Shown here piece after piece: positions 26,101-36,100 of a stretch of DNA of 64,000 bases (its first letter is position 1; each line of letters begins with the position of its first letter). Under the pieces are notes generated by a model. That model was not told where the DNA came from and searched no databases. It saw nothing but the letters and a program-made list of their open reading frames with translations. The DNA is from Oryzias latipes (taxonomy: Eukaryota; Chordata; Actinopteri; Beloniformes; Adrianichthyidae). Where the stretch lies: contig NC_019867.2 of the NCBI RefSeq assembly GCF_002234675.1, forward strand, positions 29,129,166 to 29,193,165, given 5' to 3'. Position numbers and translations under genes: made by a program.

Positions 26101-26554
26101 ATCATGAAAATATCAGAAAAAAATAACTTTTTTTTTTGTTCTAAGGAACTACTGGATTGATTTCTAATCCATCTTTGTTCTCTGCTTTTGCCCTTTTTCG
26201 CGCCGCCTATAAAATGTTTGATTTTCAATCACAAATGAGTCGTTTCTGTTTTCCTGTTTTTACTCCGAACGGCGGAATCGCAAGAGAGCTGGGAAATAAA
26301 ATCTGATAACCCAGCAGTCTGTGCTCAGAACGACCTGCACCGGGATCTAACCGATTGAAGCTTCTTGTCTTAGTGTTGTCTCGTTTCGGGTAGTTGGCTA
26401 AAGTAGTTCCTGATCCGCCTCCTGTTCCCGTGATCAGGGTCTGCAGAAGAGGGAGCTGCTGCGCGAGGTGCTGCCCGTCATCGGAGAGAACCTGCGCTTC
26501 CAGAGGCTCTTCACGGAGTACCAGGACCAGCTGGAGCTGCTGCGCGGGAAATGA
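7694..26554 (+). CDS. hira: HIRA histone H3.3 chaperone, complete, 25 coding exons
   Basis: WD40 subunit of the HIRA-UBN1-CABIN1 complex, which deposits histone H3.3 independently of replication in the nucleus. Exons: 7694-7730, 11237-11299, 11390-11500, 13678-13768, 13841-13935, 14011-14106, 14375-14535, 14619-14786, 14868-14981, 15064-15134, 15218-15323, 15672-15887, 16027-16112, 16907-17101, 17184-17327, 17402-17615, 17693-17821, 19020-19168, 20103-20264, 20337-20395, 24270-24375, 24492-24614, 24686-24849, 25067-25155, 26438-26554. Every junction keeps phase and gives 1021 residues (human 1017). It starts [13 protein letters not shown]. Seven N-terminal WD repeats run to about residue 370 (for example [18 protein letters not shown]). 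The ASF1-binding B domain contains [28 protein letters not shown] basic stretch follows, then the conserved C-terminal Hira domain to ELLRGK. Poly-Ala (AAAAAAA) in exon 17 is less conserved. Confidence 0.98.
8600..9250 (+). repeat. Dispersed repeat A, copy 2 (near full length)
   Basis: In hira intron 1. It runs in the order shared by the family: TTTGATCATC, CCAGTTGTCTTTT, ATAGTTTCTGCAGAG, CACCTCTGAGTTG, a C-rich stretch, CTGTTTACA, AGCTTACAGC, CAGCTCAGACGA, GCATCAGAATGGAGCAGAG, GGGAGCTTGTGG, CACAGCTACAAGCTTTTTC, and an AT-rich 3' part. No coding capacity. Confidence 0.75.
9473..11236 (+). other. Rest of hira intron 1
   Basis: At about 9473-9600 there is a CTAGGGCTGGGAAT...ATCGATATATATCG segment of the type found at hAT-like MITE ends; I could not pair it with a second end. 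The remainder to 11236 is AT-rich intron with no gene recognised. Confidence 0.45.
11629..12777. repeat. TCCA/TTCA tetranucleotide array with SINE-like tail
   Basis: About 1.1 kb of (ATCC)n interspersed with TTCA and longer period units containing CCATTATTCATCCATCCATC, in hira intron 3. Higher-order units of roughly 25-50 bases recur, such as the CCATCTATTCATTCATTCCA block. It ends (about 12716-12777) in a TCTTCTAAACCCG...TATCCCAGCC tail, a motif that accompanies ATCC arrays elsewhere in fish; a second short copy lies at 43938-43996. Confidence 0.92.
13227..13637. mobile_element. Short nonautonomous hAT element with perfect 8-bp target duplication
   Basis: 411 bp in hira intron 3. Ends TAGGCCTGCACAATAT and ATATCGTGCAGCCCTA are imperfect inverse repeats. 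Both flanks carry the same 8 bases, TAGAAGAG (13219-13226 and 13638-13645), the hAT signature. It is noncoding. A second copy of the same family spans 20413-23094 and has been invaded by other elements. Confidence 0.88.
15360..15610 (-). mobile_element. tRNA-derived SINE-like repeat
   Basis: On the minus strand, starting near 15608, a tRNA-like head is visible: GTTGCCTAATGTTAGAGTG, then the B-box-like GGTTCAAATCC about 40 bases later, then an unrelated body. It lies in hira intron 11. No A tail or target duplication was identified. Confidence 0.5.
16113..16906 (+). other. hira intron 13, nothing recognised
   Basis: About 800 bases of intron with poly-T runs near 16370. No element ends, arrays or coding signal found. 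Confidence 0.5.
17822..20102 (+). other. hira introns 17 and 18, nothing recognised beyond exon 18
   Basis: Apart from exon 18 (19020-19168) I see unique-looking intron sequence without paired terminal repeats or coding potential on either strand. Confidence 0.45.
20548..22633. mobile_element. hAT element, third level of nest
   Basis: Ends CAGCGTTTTTCAAC and GGCTGAAAAACACTG are imperfect inverse repeats. The flanking 8-mers ATCTAGAC and GTGTAGAC match at 6 of 8. It is inserted in the MITE body. No transposase frame remains; a poly-T run lies at 22532-22555. Confidence 0.75.
20661..21931. mobile_element. hAT-like element, innermost level of nest
   Basis: Ends CAGGGGTTGACATAA and CTATGTTGAGCCCTG are inverse-related. 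Both ends continue with GGGCCAGTAG / GGGCCAGCGG blocks facing inward. The target duplication is not clean (AAACA shared only). A GC-rich inverted stretch GGGGGCATGCCCCC lies at about 20788-20801. Noncoding. Confidence 0.62.
23100..23800 (+). repeat. Dispersed repeat B, copy 1
   Basis: In hira intron 20. It shares an ordered set of blocks with 52330-52930: GTGTGGGAGGAGC, CATGAAAGACACGGA, CATCAGGTT-like, CTCCATGTCTGGGTTCATGA, GCTTCACC, and later GAGTAGAACCATCAGATTC. No terminal repeats or coding frame seen; family unknown. Confidence 0.55.
25156..26437 (+). other. Last hira intron
   Basis: A short CA/CCCA run lies at about 25168-25206. The rest is AT-rich, and I recognise no gene or mobile element. 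Confidence 0.5.
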
Positions 26555-26911
26555 CACGGTGCCACCGCGGCCACGGGTGCTTTCGTCAAACCGGAGATCC
26601 AAAAACGTGAGCCGCCGTTTCAGGTCGGCGCGGTGTCTGTGAGACGCTCTGAGGCACAGCTGGAGGAGGACTTGGGCTATTTTCTTAGGCTTTCCAGATT
26701 TAAGTTTTTATTACTTTCTCTTCTGAATGTGACATTTCTCTCCTGCCCCCCCCCATACTGCCCGATCATGTGATCATGAAGAAAAAGGTGGAGGAAGGTT
26801 GCAGAATGAGCACGACGGTTCAAAAAGGACAAACGTCGGCCGTACGATGCGAAAGAACCGCAGGACGAGGCGTGCATCATCCTGCAGCACAGACGTCCTA
26901 TCAGAACCAAA

Positions 26912-26917
26912 AATAAA
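26912..26917 (+). terminator. Polyadenylation signal for hira
   Basis: AATAAA about 360 bases after the hira stop codon, followed by a GT-rich TTTGTTTGGGG stretch. Confidence 0.6.
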
Positions 26918-28010
26918 GTTTGTTTGGGGCAGCAGGACTTTTTCTGAGGATGTGCAGTGTTTGAGTGTGAAGCAGAAGCTTCAGCTGCTTCTGTCAGTCA
27001 AGTTCTCCTCGGATCACGTCAGGAATCCTGAGGCCTCGGAGCTCCCGATCATGAAATCAATGACTGTCTGGCAGAAGTGTTTGAAATCATGTGATTGAGA
27101 GCTGGTTACGCTTGTAAATAATCTGAGTCCGAAACCGGAGCAGAACATGAAGAATCCAGGCCGTTTGTCCGCCGCCGGGATGAAACCACTGCTGTGAGTG
27201 GAGCAGGTGCTGCCCCCACAGGCTCAGAGTGGAAGTGCAGCTTCCACGCCTCGCCTTTCTTTTCCCTTTGCTTTCCCAAACCATCAATTTAAAACGTTTG
27301 TACATTTCTCTTTTTGTTTTCTATAAGAAAAAGGAAAATGAAACCAAGTGAATTATTGCTTTGGAAGAAAAATGTAAAGATTAAAAGAGATTTTGGTATA
27401 TGCTCGTTTGTTTTTCTTTATTTACGTGTAACACAAAACAATCATGACATCCAAAACTGAAAAAGTTGACTCCAAGCTAGAGTCCTGGCTGGACCAGCGC
27501 ATGATCTCTGAGGAGCTGGGGAGGGAACGGTTTGGACAACACAGCTGCAGATTCAGGACAGCTTTTTCATGTAACATCAGCAGCTCCTGATGGACCTTCA
27601 GCTCGTGTGGAAGGAGGCAGAGGTGTCCTCAAAGCTAAAGCAAAATAAAAGAAGACATTTTGTTCCTGCTTAGTGGAACTAAATCTGGATTCCAGAACCT
27701 CATTCAGAAAGGACGGTATGCACAAAAAAAGGTGGGAAACGGGACTTTATCAGTGTCTTTAGGAGCATTTTTTTTTGCAAGCGTTGGTATAAATATGTGG
27801 AATTTCCTGCTGCCACGAAACCTTAAAGTAACCACTGCAACGTTTACCTGCAGCAAAACAAAAATCACAGCATTTGCAATCTTTAGAGAGATGCCTTAGC
27901 AAAAAGTTGAAGTTTTTTTCCAAGTATCATTGAATGTAAGTATATGTGGAGTGTAGGAAGAACGTTAACTGAATCTTCTAAATGGGAACATTTTAAGTTT
28001 ATAATCTGCA
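26918..28010. other. Spacer after hira, nothing recognised
   Basis: No reading frame resembling a protein family on either strand, no arrays, no paired repeat ends. Confidence 0.5.
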
Positions 28011-28013
28011 CAG

Positions 28014-28280
28014 GGCTGGACAGTGTTTCGTCCTCACATGGTTCAAATCCCAGCTGGGTCCTTTCTGCATTGAGTTTGCACGTTCTGCGCGTGCACGTGT
28101 GGGCTTTCTGCAGGCACTCTGGCTTCCTCCCACATAGCTTTCTTCCTCAGAGTTCATTGGTTTCTCCAAAGTGTCTCTAGGTGTGCATGTGGGAGGGATT
28201 GTGTGCCCTGCAACAGACTGCTAATCTGCACACCGTGCCTTTGCCTATCAGTGGATGGAATAGGCTCAAATTCCTGCAGT
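28014..28280 (+). repeat. Common teleost interspersed repeat (SINE/LINE-tail type)
   Basis: Contains GGTTCAAATCCCAGCTGG (B-box-like), GTTTGCACGTTCT, CGTGTGGGCTTTCTGCAGG, ACTCTGGCTTCCTCCCAC, GTGTCTCTAGG, CCCTGCAACAGACTG and GGAATAGGCTC, in the order widely met in fish genomes. No coding frame. Confidence 0.6.
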
Positions 28281-30182
28281 GTAAATACCATCTTTGGTAT
28301 GACCTGAGGACCAAGTGCCTAAAAACTTCAAGGTTACTATGAGCACATGTTGAATGACTGAGTTTCCTGTAAAGGATGTTTCCTGACTTTTGCAAATATT
28401 TTTAGGGTGCGTTCAGACTGGGAAGTTTGATTCAGATCAGGGTTTGTGGGTGAACTGAAGGGCGGAAGTGAAGCAGTTTGAGTAAACGACGTCAGTCCAT
28501 AGAAGTGAAAAAAAAATCGAAAGAGAGAAAGAAAAAGTTGTGACATGTTTACTCAGAATTTCTAACGGAGTAAAAGTGATGCAGTAAGAAAACGTAGCCA
28601 TAGATAATAGCTTTTCCCAATTTGAAATTAGTCAGGCTGGTTGAATTTTCTTCTTTTTTTCTTGGTTTGGTTGAACAATAAGTTGTAGACAATGTGGTTT
28701 ACTGTGTGTGAACCACACTGTTCTTCGTAAAACTCCTGAATATATATTTCTGCAGCCTCACATTTCTTATATGTCTACAATTAAATAATACATTTATATA
28801 ATAGTATATATAATAGTATTCATGCTACTCCTCTTTAAGGATTGAAAACGATATAATTATGCAAAAACTGTGCAGTTTGTCAAGCATAAACAAAGATTTC
28901 TTGAAGCTGACCACCACTTCTCAGTCTCTTGATGACTTTCTTCTTTTTTTTCTTGTCACACTTGAGCCCATGTCCTAAATAACAGTTAAAAGATGAACAT
29001 TTGGAGTTTGAGAGGAAATCAGACACACAAGCAGTATTTCTTATCTACAATTCATCAGGTTTCCTGTGTTTTGCCTAGAATGACTTCCTGTCCAAAACGT
29101 GTCCAACTGGAGGCAGCAAGAAGCACAAAGAGGAAGCAGAACTTCCTCAACTTTATTGAAGAGAGAGTTCCAGGTAGAACAGAAAGTTTTGCTTTTTAAT
29201 AAAAAAAAATATATAAAAACTTCAGTTTTTTACTTTTCATTTGTTTTGGTGCAGTTAATATAATTTTCAACACCATTTTGACCATCTGCCTTTTCAACAA
29301 GTTAAATCTAGTGTAATTTAAAAAAAGCTGACATCTTTAGAGGGAAAAATTCCTGATAAATAAACCTACAGCAGCTTTTTGTTTCCATGAAATATACCTA
29401 GCTTGACGAAGAATTTGTGCAGCTGCTCCACGAGTAAGGAAGCTGCGGAGATGATGCTCCAAACCTCACTATGCGATGAAGATGAGAGGAAAGGACAAAC
29501 ACTGCATATCCTGAGACACAGCAGAGCGGACGGCATCATCACACATGGACCTCGCTTTTTCAACAGTTTCTTCCTGCCACAGTCAGACTGATGGCAAAAA
29601 AACAAAACAATAACTGAAATGTGACCAAAACTACGTCACTGCAAATTAACATGCAATACAACCTTTGAAATCGGCAAATGTGCAATATTATGTCTCTCTT
29701 ATTATTTTTGCACTGTTTCTAGCTCTCTGTGTACCAACTCACATCTTTTTTGTACTTAACAGTATTAATATTATTATTTTCTGGTGTATTATAGACTTCT
29801 CTATCCATGTCCTGCGATTCTTCTTTCTTTTCCCTAATCTAAACCGTGACTCTGAGAGTTTTGCACAAGAATTCCAATTTGTTTCAATGTAAGTTGACGC
29901 CTACATGTTACTAAAACGTCTGGTTGAGGACTTCCCGAGCTGCTTGCATCATCTCATCTACTTTCATGACAAACAAAACTGCCGCCCTGAAATAGATGAA
30001 TACGTAGCATAAAGCTGAAGCTCAATTGGGTTCAAATTAAATGTTGACTGCAGGACTGCAGTAACCTCCTGTGCAGCCGCACTCTGTCCTCCTCTCTCAC
30101 AGTTTCATCATCCGTCCTGCAGGTCTGCCCCCCCCCTGCCGCTCTGGCTGACCTGCCTGCTTGCTCCAGGTTGCTGGTTCAA
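28281..30182. other. Spacer upstream of the cytokine receptor, nothing firm
   Basis: AT-rich spacer. The short reading frames seen (for example 28993-29199 and 29403-29591) resemble no family I know and lack splice or codon-use support. The receptor promoter must lie in or upstream of this region but shows no TATA box I would commit to. Confidence 0.45.
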
Positions 30183-33100
30183 ATGGACCTTGGTGCCGCT
30201 CAGCTGTTCTGTGTCGCCTGGTTCCTGGAGAGCGTCCTGGCCCTGGTGTGTGTCGGTGAGTTTCCCCGTCAGACGGGATCACAACAAGGTTTTTTTTTTT
30301 TCTTTCTGCCCAGCAGCTGATCTTTGAACATCAACTGTCTGTCAGCCGTCAGCTCAAAGTCTGACGCTGGCCTCACTGTTTACCCGTTTGTGGTGACTGC
30401 TGATCATGACGGCTGCTCCTGAAACCACTGCAGCTGCTCTTCTTCTAAGGAAACCAGACTCATTTCAGCACTTCCAACTGGGGTTCACAATAAGAGTTTT
30501 GAGGAAAAAAACAGAATTTTTATTTCATGTGAATGTGGAAAATGTATTTCAACAGCAGAGACAGGAATAATTCATAGATAAACAAAGGAAATTAAAAGAA
30601 AAAAAGTTTAAATGTTTGAATAAATTAAAACAAATTGGGCTGAACTTTAGGTTTTTAGTTTTATAGGTGAATTCAATTTCAATTATTTTGAAATTACAGT
30701 ATAAATATGTTTAATGTGATAAAAAGAATCAGAGACAAATGAAAACAACCTAAAATTTTTTAAAGAACTGCTTAAGTTTCTTTTAAAAACAGTTTCATAC
30801 AAGCTGATTTGTTCCGATGAAAATTGCCTTAACAGAAAAATCATTCTAAAAGATCAAACAGGTTGATCTCACAATAATAGCTGTTATTGGTCACGGCTGA
30901 AATGCTATAAGATGAAAAAAGGAGCAGAAAAGTCTTTTGGACTTTTTACTTTGTGAGGTTGGTTCTGTTTCCGATTCACCGACCCGTTCAAAACTCAGGG
31001 TTTGTGGGTCTCAGTGTTGCTTTGTGTTCTTTTGTGCACCAGGAGTGACGGTGACACACAAGGAGCTGAAACTGTGTGAGGAAGATGAGCGAGTGTGCGT
31101 CAGCGACCTCAGGGACTGTGGAGCGCACCCACCTCCATCCCTGCAGCGTGAGGACTCACAAACACATTTCTTTCTTTTGAAAAGCACAGGAAGGCTGGTA
31201 GAACCAGGAAATCGACAGTGTTTTTGCCCCACAGACACTAAAAGACTTAAGCCTGTTTCCATGACCACAACAATCTGAAGTAATCAGATTCCTTTCCTAG
31301 TAACCAAAGAACCCAGTTTACATGTTTTACTGCAGATTTCTTTCAGGTTTTATTGTCTGTCTGTGAAGCTTTGAGATCCACAAAATTACACAAAACAAGA
31401 GGTTTCATGAATGTAAAGTGTTTTTATTGAGATAATTTGTGTAATGAAAACCATCCAACCACTTTCCTTTGTTTTTATTCTGGACAAGTGGACTCCCGTT
31501 TGACTCGAGCCTTCTCCGCTCTTCCATAGCGTGTTTCCAGTCCAGATGAAGTATGGACTGATACAAATTTGGAGCCACAGACTGAAGGATGGGAGACTTT
31601 TACAGATTCTAAAGTCTTTTGCATACAAAGACATTTTAGACAAATCCATGCTCCCGCTTTTGTGGGAACCGGTTCCGGAGCGCTCCTTCCCGTTCCAGCA
31701 TGACTGAGCCCCAGAGAAAAATGCAGGTCCTTAATCGTGTAAAGCCCACAAGGAATTGACAGAAAATGTCATTATTTTGTGGGACTGAGATATTTTTAAG
31801 CCCTTTTAAGAAATCCACATAAAAAATGAATATTGTTGTTTGATAATATTAACAAATGAATGAAGTTTTTGCTCACAACAGTGTTTACATCAGACGCAAA
31901 AATATTGACATTAAGCACCTTATTTACCCACTGTCTCAGATTTGATCCTCACATTTTTAACATGATGTAACTGTATTATACAGAATTATTTATAAGTACA
32001 TTTGGCATTCTATTAATACAGCAAGTAGTCGTTCAAAAAACAAAACAAAACAATAGATGAGTTATTCTCCCTATAAAGGTCAGAAAATTAGGAAAACTTT
32101 TTCCCCCGCCAAAAGTGTTAGAGAGTTCATGGACGCAGCCATTTTGAAATGAGCAGGAAAAGCTCTTCCACTGCCCCTAGAGCAGGGGTCGGGAACCTTT
32201 TTGGCCAAGAGAGCCATAAATGCCACATATTTTGAAATGTAATTTCGAAAGAGCCATACAATAATGTAGTGTCCCTTTCCCACACTGAGGCACGGAGACT
32301 TAACCTCTTTTAAAGTTCTTTATTCCGATTACTGCAGACCGCAACAAACGCCGAACAATTAATTCAGCAACTCCCGAATCTCTCCCGCCGAGACGAGTGC
32401 GCTTCTCCCAACTTTATATTCCCCTGCTCCCGCTCCGCCCTCCCATTTCCCTTATTCGGCCCATAGCTGAACCCCATTGGTCCAAACTACCTAACAACAG
32501 GCTGAGCGACAGAACTGAGGGCCAATCAGATCTCTGCTTGACGCGTTCAATGAACTCCAGAACTTTTAACGCGGCCCAACAGCCAAGTTAAACTCAGTCC
32601 GCAACAATATGTTTAAAACTAAATATACAAATGAATGTGTGCATTTGATTTAATTTCAACATTTTTAAAGTACAATAAGTCTGTGGATTCTTTTTAATAA
32701 CATCGTTATTCTGTTGCTAATAAATGATGAGTATTTCTCGTGGTAGTTTTGCTGATGGTCTAGTCTGGTTGATACGTGGTGAGTTTCTGCTTCATGCAGG
32801 CGTTGAGACTTTAAACGTGATCGTAGGTCTGAATGTTCTGTAGATGTGACAAAGACTGATCACATGCAGACGGGGAGCCAAACACACACTCACGCTGCAG
32901 TGAGTGACAGGCAGCGGGTTTTACGTTTTTATAATCCCTGCGCGATTCACCTGCTGTCCCCACAACACCTCAGCCTCACCCTCTGCTTTCTCCCTCACAC
33001 ATCCCGTCCCCGCATCTGCACGCTCTTTCTCAGAGACGGGAGCGCGTAGTTTTAGGCACGTCAATTCACAAGTTTCCAGCTGGTACAAACTCTGTGAAAT

Positions 33101-36100
33101 AATAGATAATAGTAAACTGATAGCGCTGGCGCAGATTTCTCTCTCTAAGCACCGCTACTACTGCGCGCCTCTGGCATCGCATCGCGCCCGAGAAGGACTG
33201 GTCTAATGAAAAAAAAAAAACTATAATTAAAGATTTGTCTGCGAGCCACATGTGACCATCAAAAGAGCCATATATGGCTCGCGAGCCATAGGTTCCCGAC
33301 CCCTGCCCTAGAGGAATGATGATGAACTGCAGAGCAGAAAACATGGAGCAAGTTCTACGAAATGGGTTTGTAAGGAATGTTTGGATCATGCTAATGAGGG
33401 GTCTCCTCATTAAGGTATTTAATACCTGTATTAAATATGACACCAATGGTTATATGGGGTTATGAGAGGCAGGCCTTGTCATCCAACCACAGCCACTGCA
33501 CTCACAAATGTGCCTCTGGATTATCAGACCACCCTGTAAAGAGTGGGTAGACTGACTCAAAACTGGCACAAAACAGCAAAATGGGTCAAATAAACATGGT
33601 TCTTGACAACAACAAAAAATACACAAAGAATTCTGTTCTTTTTTTTTAAGATCTAACTTTCATCAGTTGGGAGTTCAAATCCCAGGCTCTGTGAGCCAGT
33701 GTGCTGACCTTCTCTGTCCTTGTAATTGGCCTTTGTACAAACAGAGGCCTGTAGAGTGGGAGCTGCTGATTTCACATGAATGAGTTTAATCTCTGTGGAC
33801 GGAGGAATTCCAGATCATTTGAAGACTTTTGTCTTTTGTCTCTGCAGAGAACCTGAACATGTCCTGTTACTACCAGCAGTCTGCAGACGATACCAGTTCC
33901 ATAAGCTGTGAGTGGAGTGAGGAGCTGGGCTCTCACAGCTCTGACGTCTCTCTGACCTTCAGCAGGTGAACTCAGGCTGACAGTGGAGGTCATGGTTCTA
34001 GTTTTGGACATCTTCAGAGATCTTTTGTTTGGCTGTTGTTCTTCATCAGACGGAACAAAGTCATATCGTGTCAGGGCATCTTCAACCCACTGGCTGTCTT
34101 CAGCGTCACGGCTAGGATAAAGAACCCGCTGACCGGGACAGAGATCTGGTCTCGGCCTCAGACTGTGTCTCACCCTAAAGGTTAGAGGCTATGGATCAGC
34201 TGCTTCCCGTGGTCCTGTGATGGTCCTTCATGAGCTGCTGTGTCCTCAGAGAAACCCTTTCCACCTGTGGTAACTGTGCTGGCCTCCACCCACGACTCGC
34301 TTGTTGTGTCCTGGAAAAGCAACACATATGGGAACTGTCAGCTTCGTCATAGACCCAGCAGGACGCCGGCGTGGACACAGGTTAGCTTCATGGAGACGTT
34401 GAACATCGTCATTTTCTGGGGTCTTCTGCGGTCCATTTGGACCACGTTTTGACACACAGGTCGTCCAGATGTCTCCTGCTTGTGGTCAGCGACACACTTT
34501 AGCATCCAACACTGCCTCACTTTCTGCTCACTCTTGTGTGCGAGTGTGTAAAGAAGACTGAAGAGCTTCCTGTTCTGTGGTGATTTGGTATGCTCAGTTA
34601 GTTTAGACCTTCAGAGCTGGTCCAGATGTGTTTGGAGATAAAAGTCTTTCTTAGGATTTGCATTGCAGGATGTGCAAAACTACAAAAGTGCATTGAGGAG
34701 TATGCAGATGCGTGACACTAATGTATACGTCTTTGGTAGTGTCAAAAATGTGTACCAAAAGTATTTACTGAAAGCAAATATGGACGTAAAAATGAGACAC
34801 ACGCTCAAAATGTTGGATCAGAACACACAGTCCTCTGATTGTGCAACATCTGAGAGACACTTCTACCAACTGAAGTGACTGAGTCACAAATGAGTTTAGG
34901 TCCAAACAAAAACAAAATGTTTAATGTCAACCATATCTGTGTGCAAGTAGTATCAAATTAACCAACCAGGTTAAAGGAAACTATAAAATCACTTGTCTTT
35001 TCTACTGTCTTGCTGTTGCAATAATCTCTCTTTGAAAAACCTTTATTTCTTTTTAAACCTGTTAGTCAATGAAATACCATTAAAGACATACAGCGCATCG
35101 AAATAAAACATTTGTGACCGGAACTTTTTTGTTAGGTCCGGTATATCATTTCTTAATCCAGACCTAGAGGCCAATCAGAATCGAGTATTCCCCCGGACCG
35201 TGCTATAACTTGTAATAAAGCACAGAGGAGGTGCTGTGATGGTGCAGCCAACAAAAGGAAGAGTAAAAGTAAAAACCACAAAGTGCTTTGCAAGACACGA
35301 TTAAAAGCCAATACAAATGTAATAAAACAAATAAATGAAACATCATAGGTAAAATACAATGAAGGTTAAAACACATAAGAGGCAGTCACAAGCAAAGGTT
35401 AGCTACAAGGTAAAAGGACAGGCCTCCACAAGTTTTAAATTTGATTCTCAGGACTTTAAAGAGGTTTTGATCCGCGGACCGAAGAGATCCCTTGGAGGTG
35501 TAGGGGGTTAACAGGTCAGAAATACATTTGGGAGCTTGTCCTTTTAGGGCATTAAAGTTAAAACTAAGGTTTTAAAATCTATTCCAAATTTGAGTGGTAG
35601 TCAGTGTAGTGAGAATAAAACTGGTGTGATGTTCTGTTAAAAGCCTTGCTGCCGCGTTCTGGACACGCTGGAGACTGTCATGGTTTGGGTTTCTTTGTAT
35701 TGGTTTTTGCTTTTCGTTTTGGTCTCTGACATGTTTGAGTTCTGTTTCCTGTTTTATTTTGAAAGGTTTCCTGTTGTGTCATGTTTTTGAGTTTTACTTC
35801 CTTGGTCCCAATCTGCCCTGATCATGTTCACCTGTGTCTTGTCTGTATTTAAGTCTTGTCTCTGCCTTCCTCTTGTGCTGGTCCATTAATGTCATTAATC
35901 TCTCTAACGGCTCTTCCCTGACTCCCTTCTGCCATGTTTCCATGTTTATGCCCACAGTGAGTTTTAGTTTAGTGTTCCTGCTCTGCAGCACTTTTTGTTA
36001 AGATTAAACTCCTTTGCCCTGGAACCCTGTGCCTCCCGTCTCTGCATTTTGGGTCCTTCATGCTCCCCAGCCCTCCCAACCTGACACAGACGGGCAACAG

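Noticed and set aside
28993-29605. Short frames in the spacer upstream of the receptor as possible extra genes
   Set aside because: No family resemblance, no splice signals in phase and no conservation evidence; the length is expected by chance.
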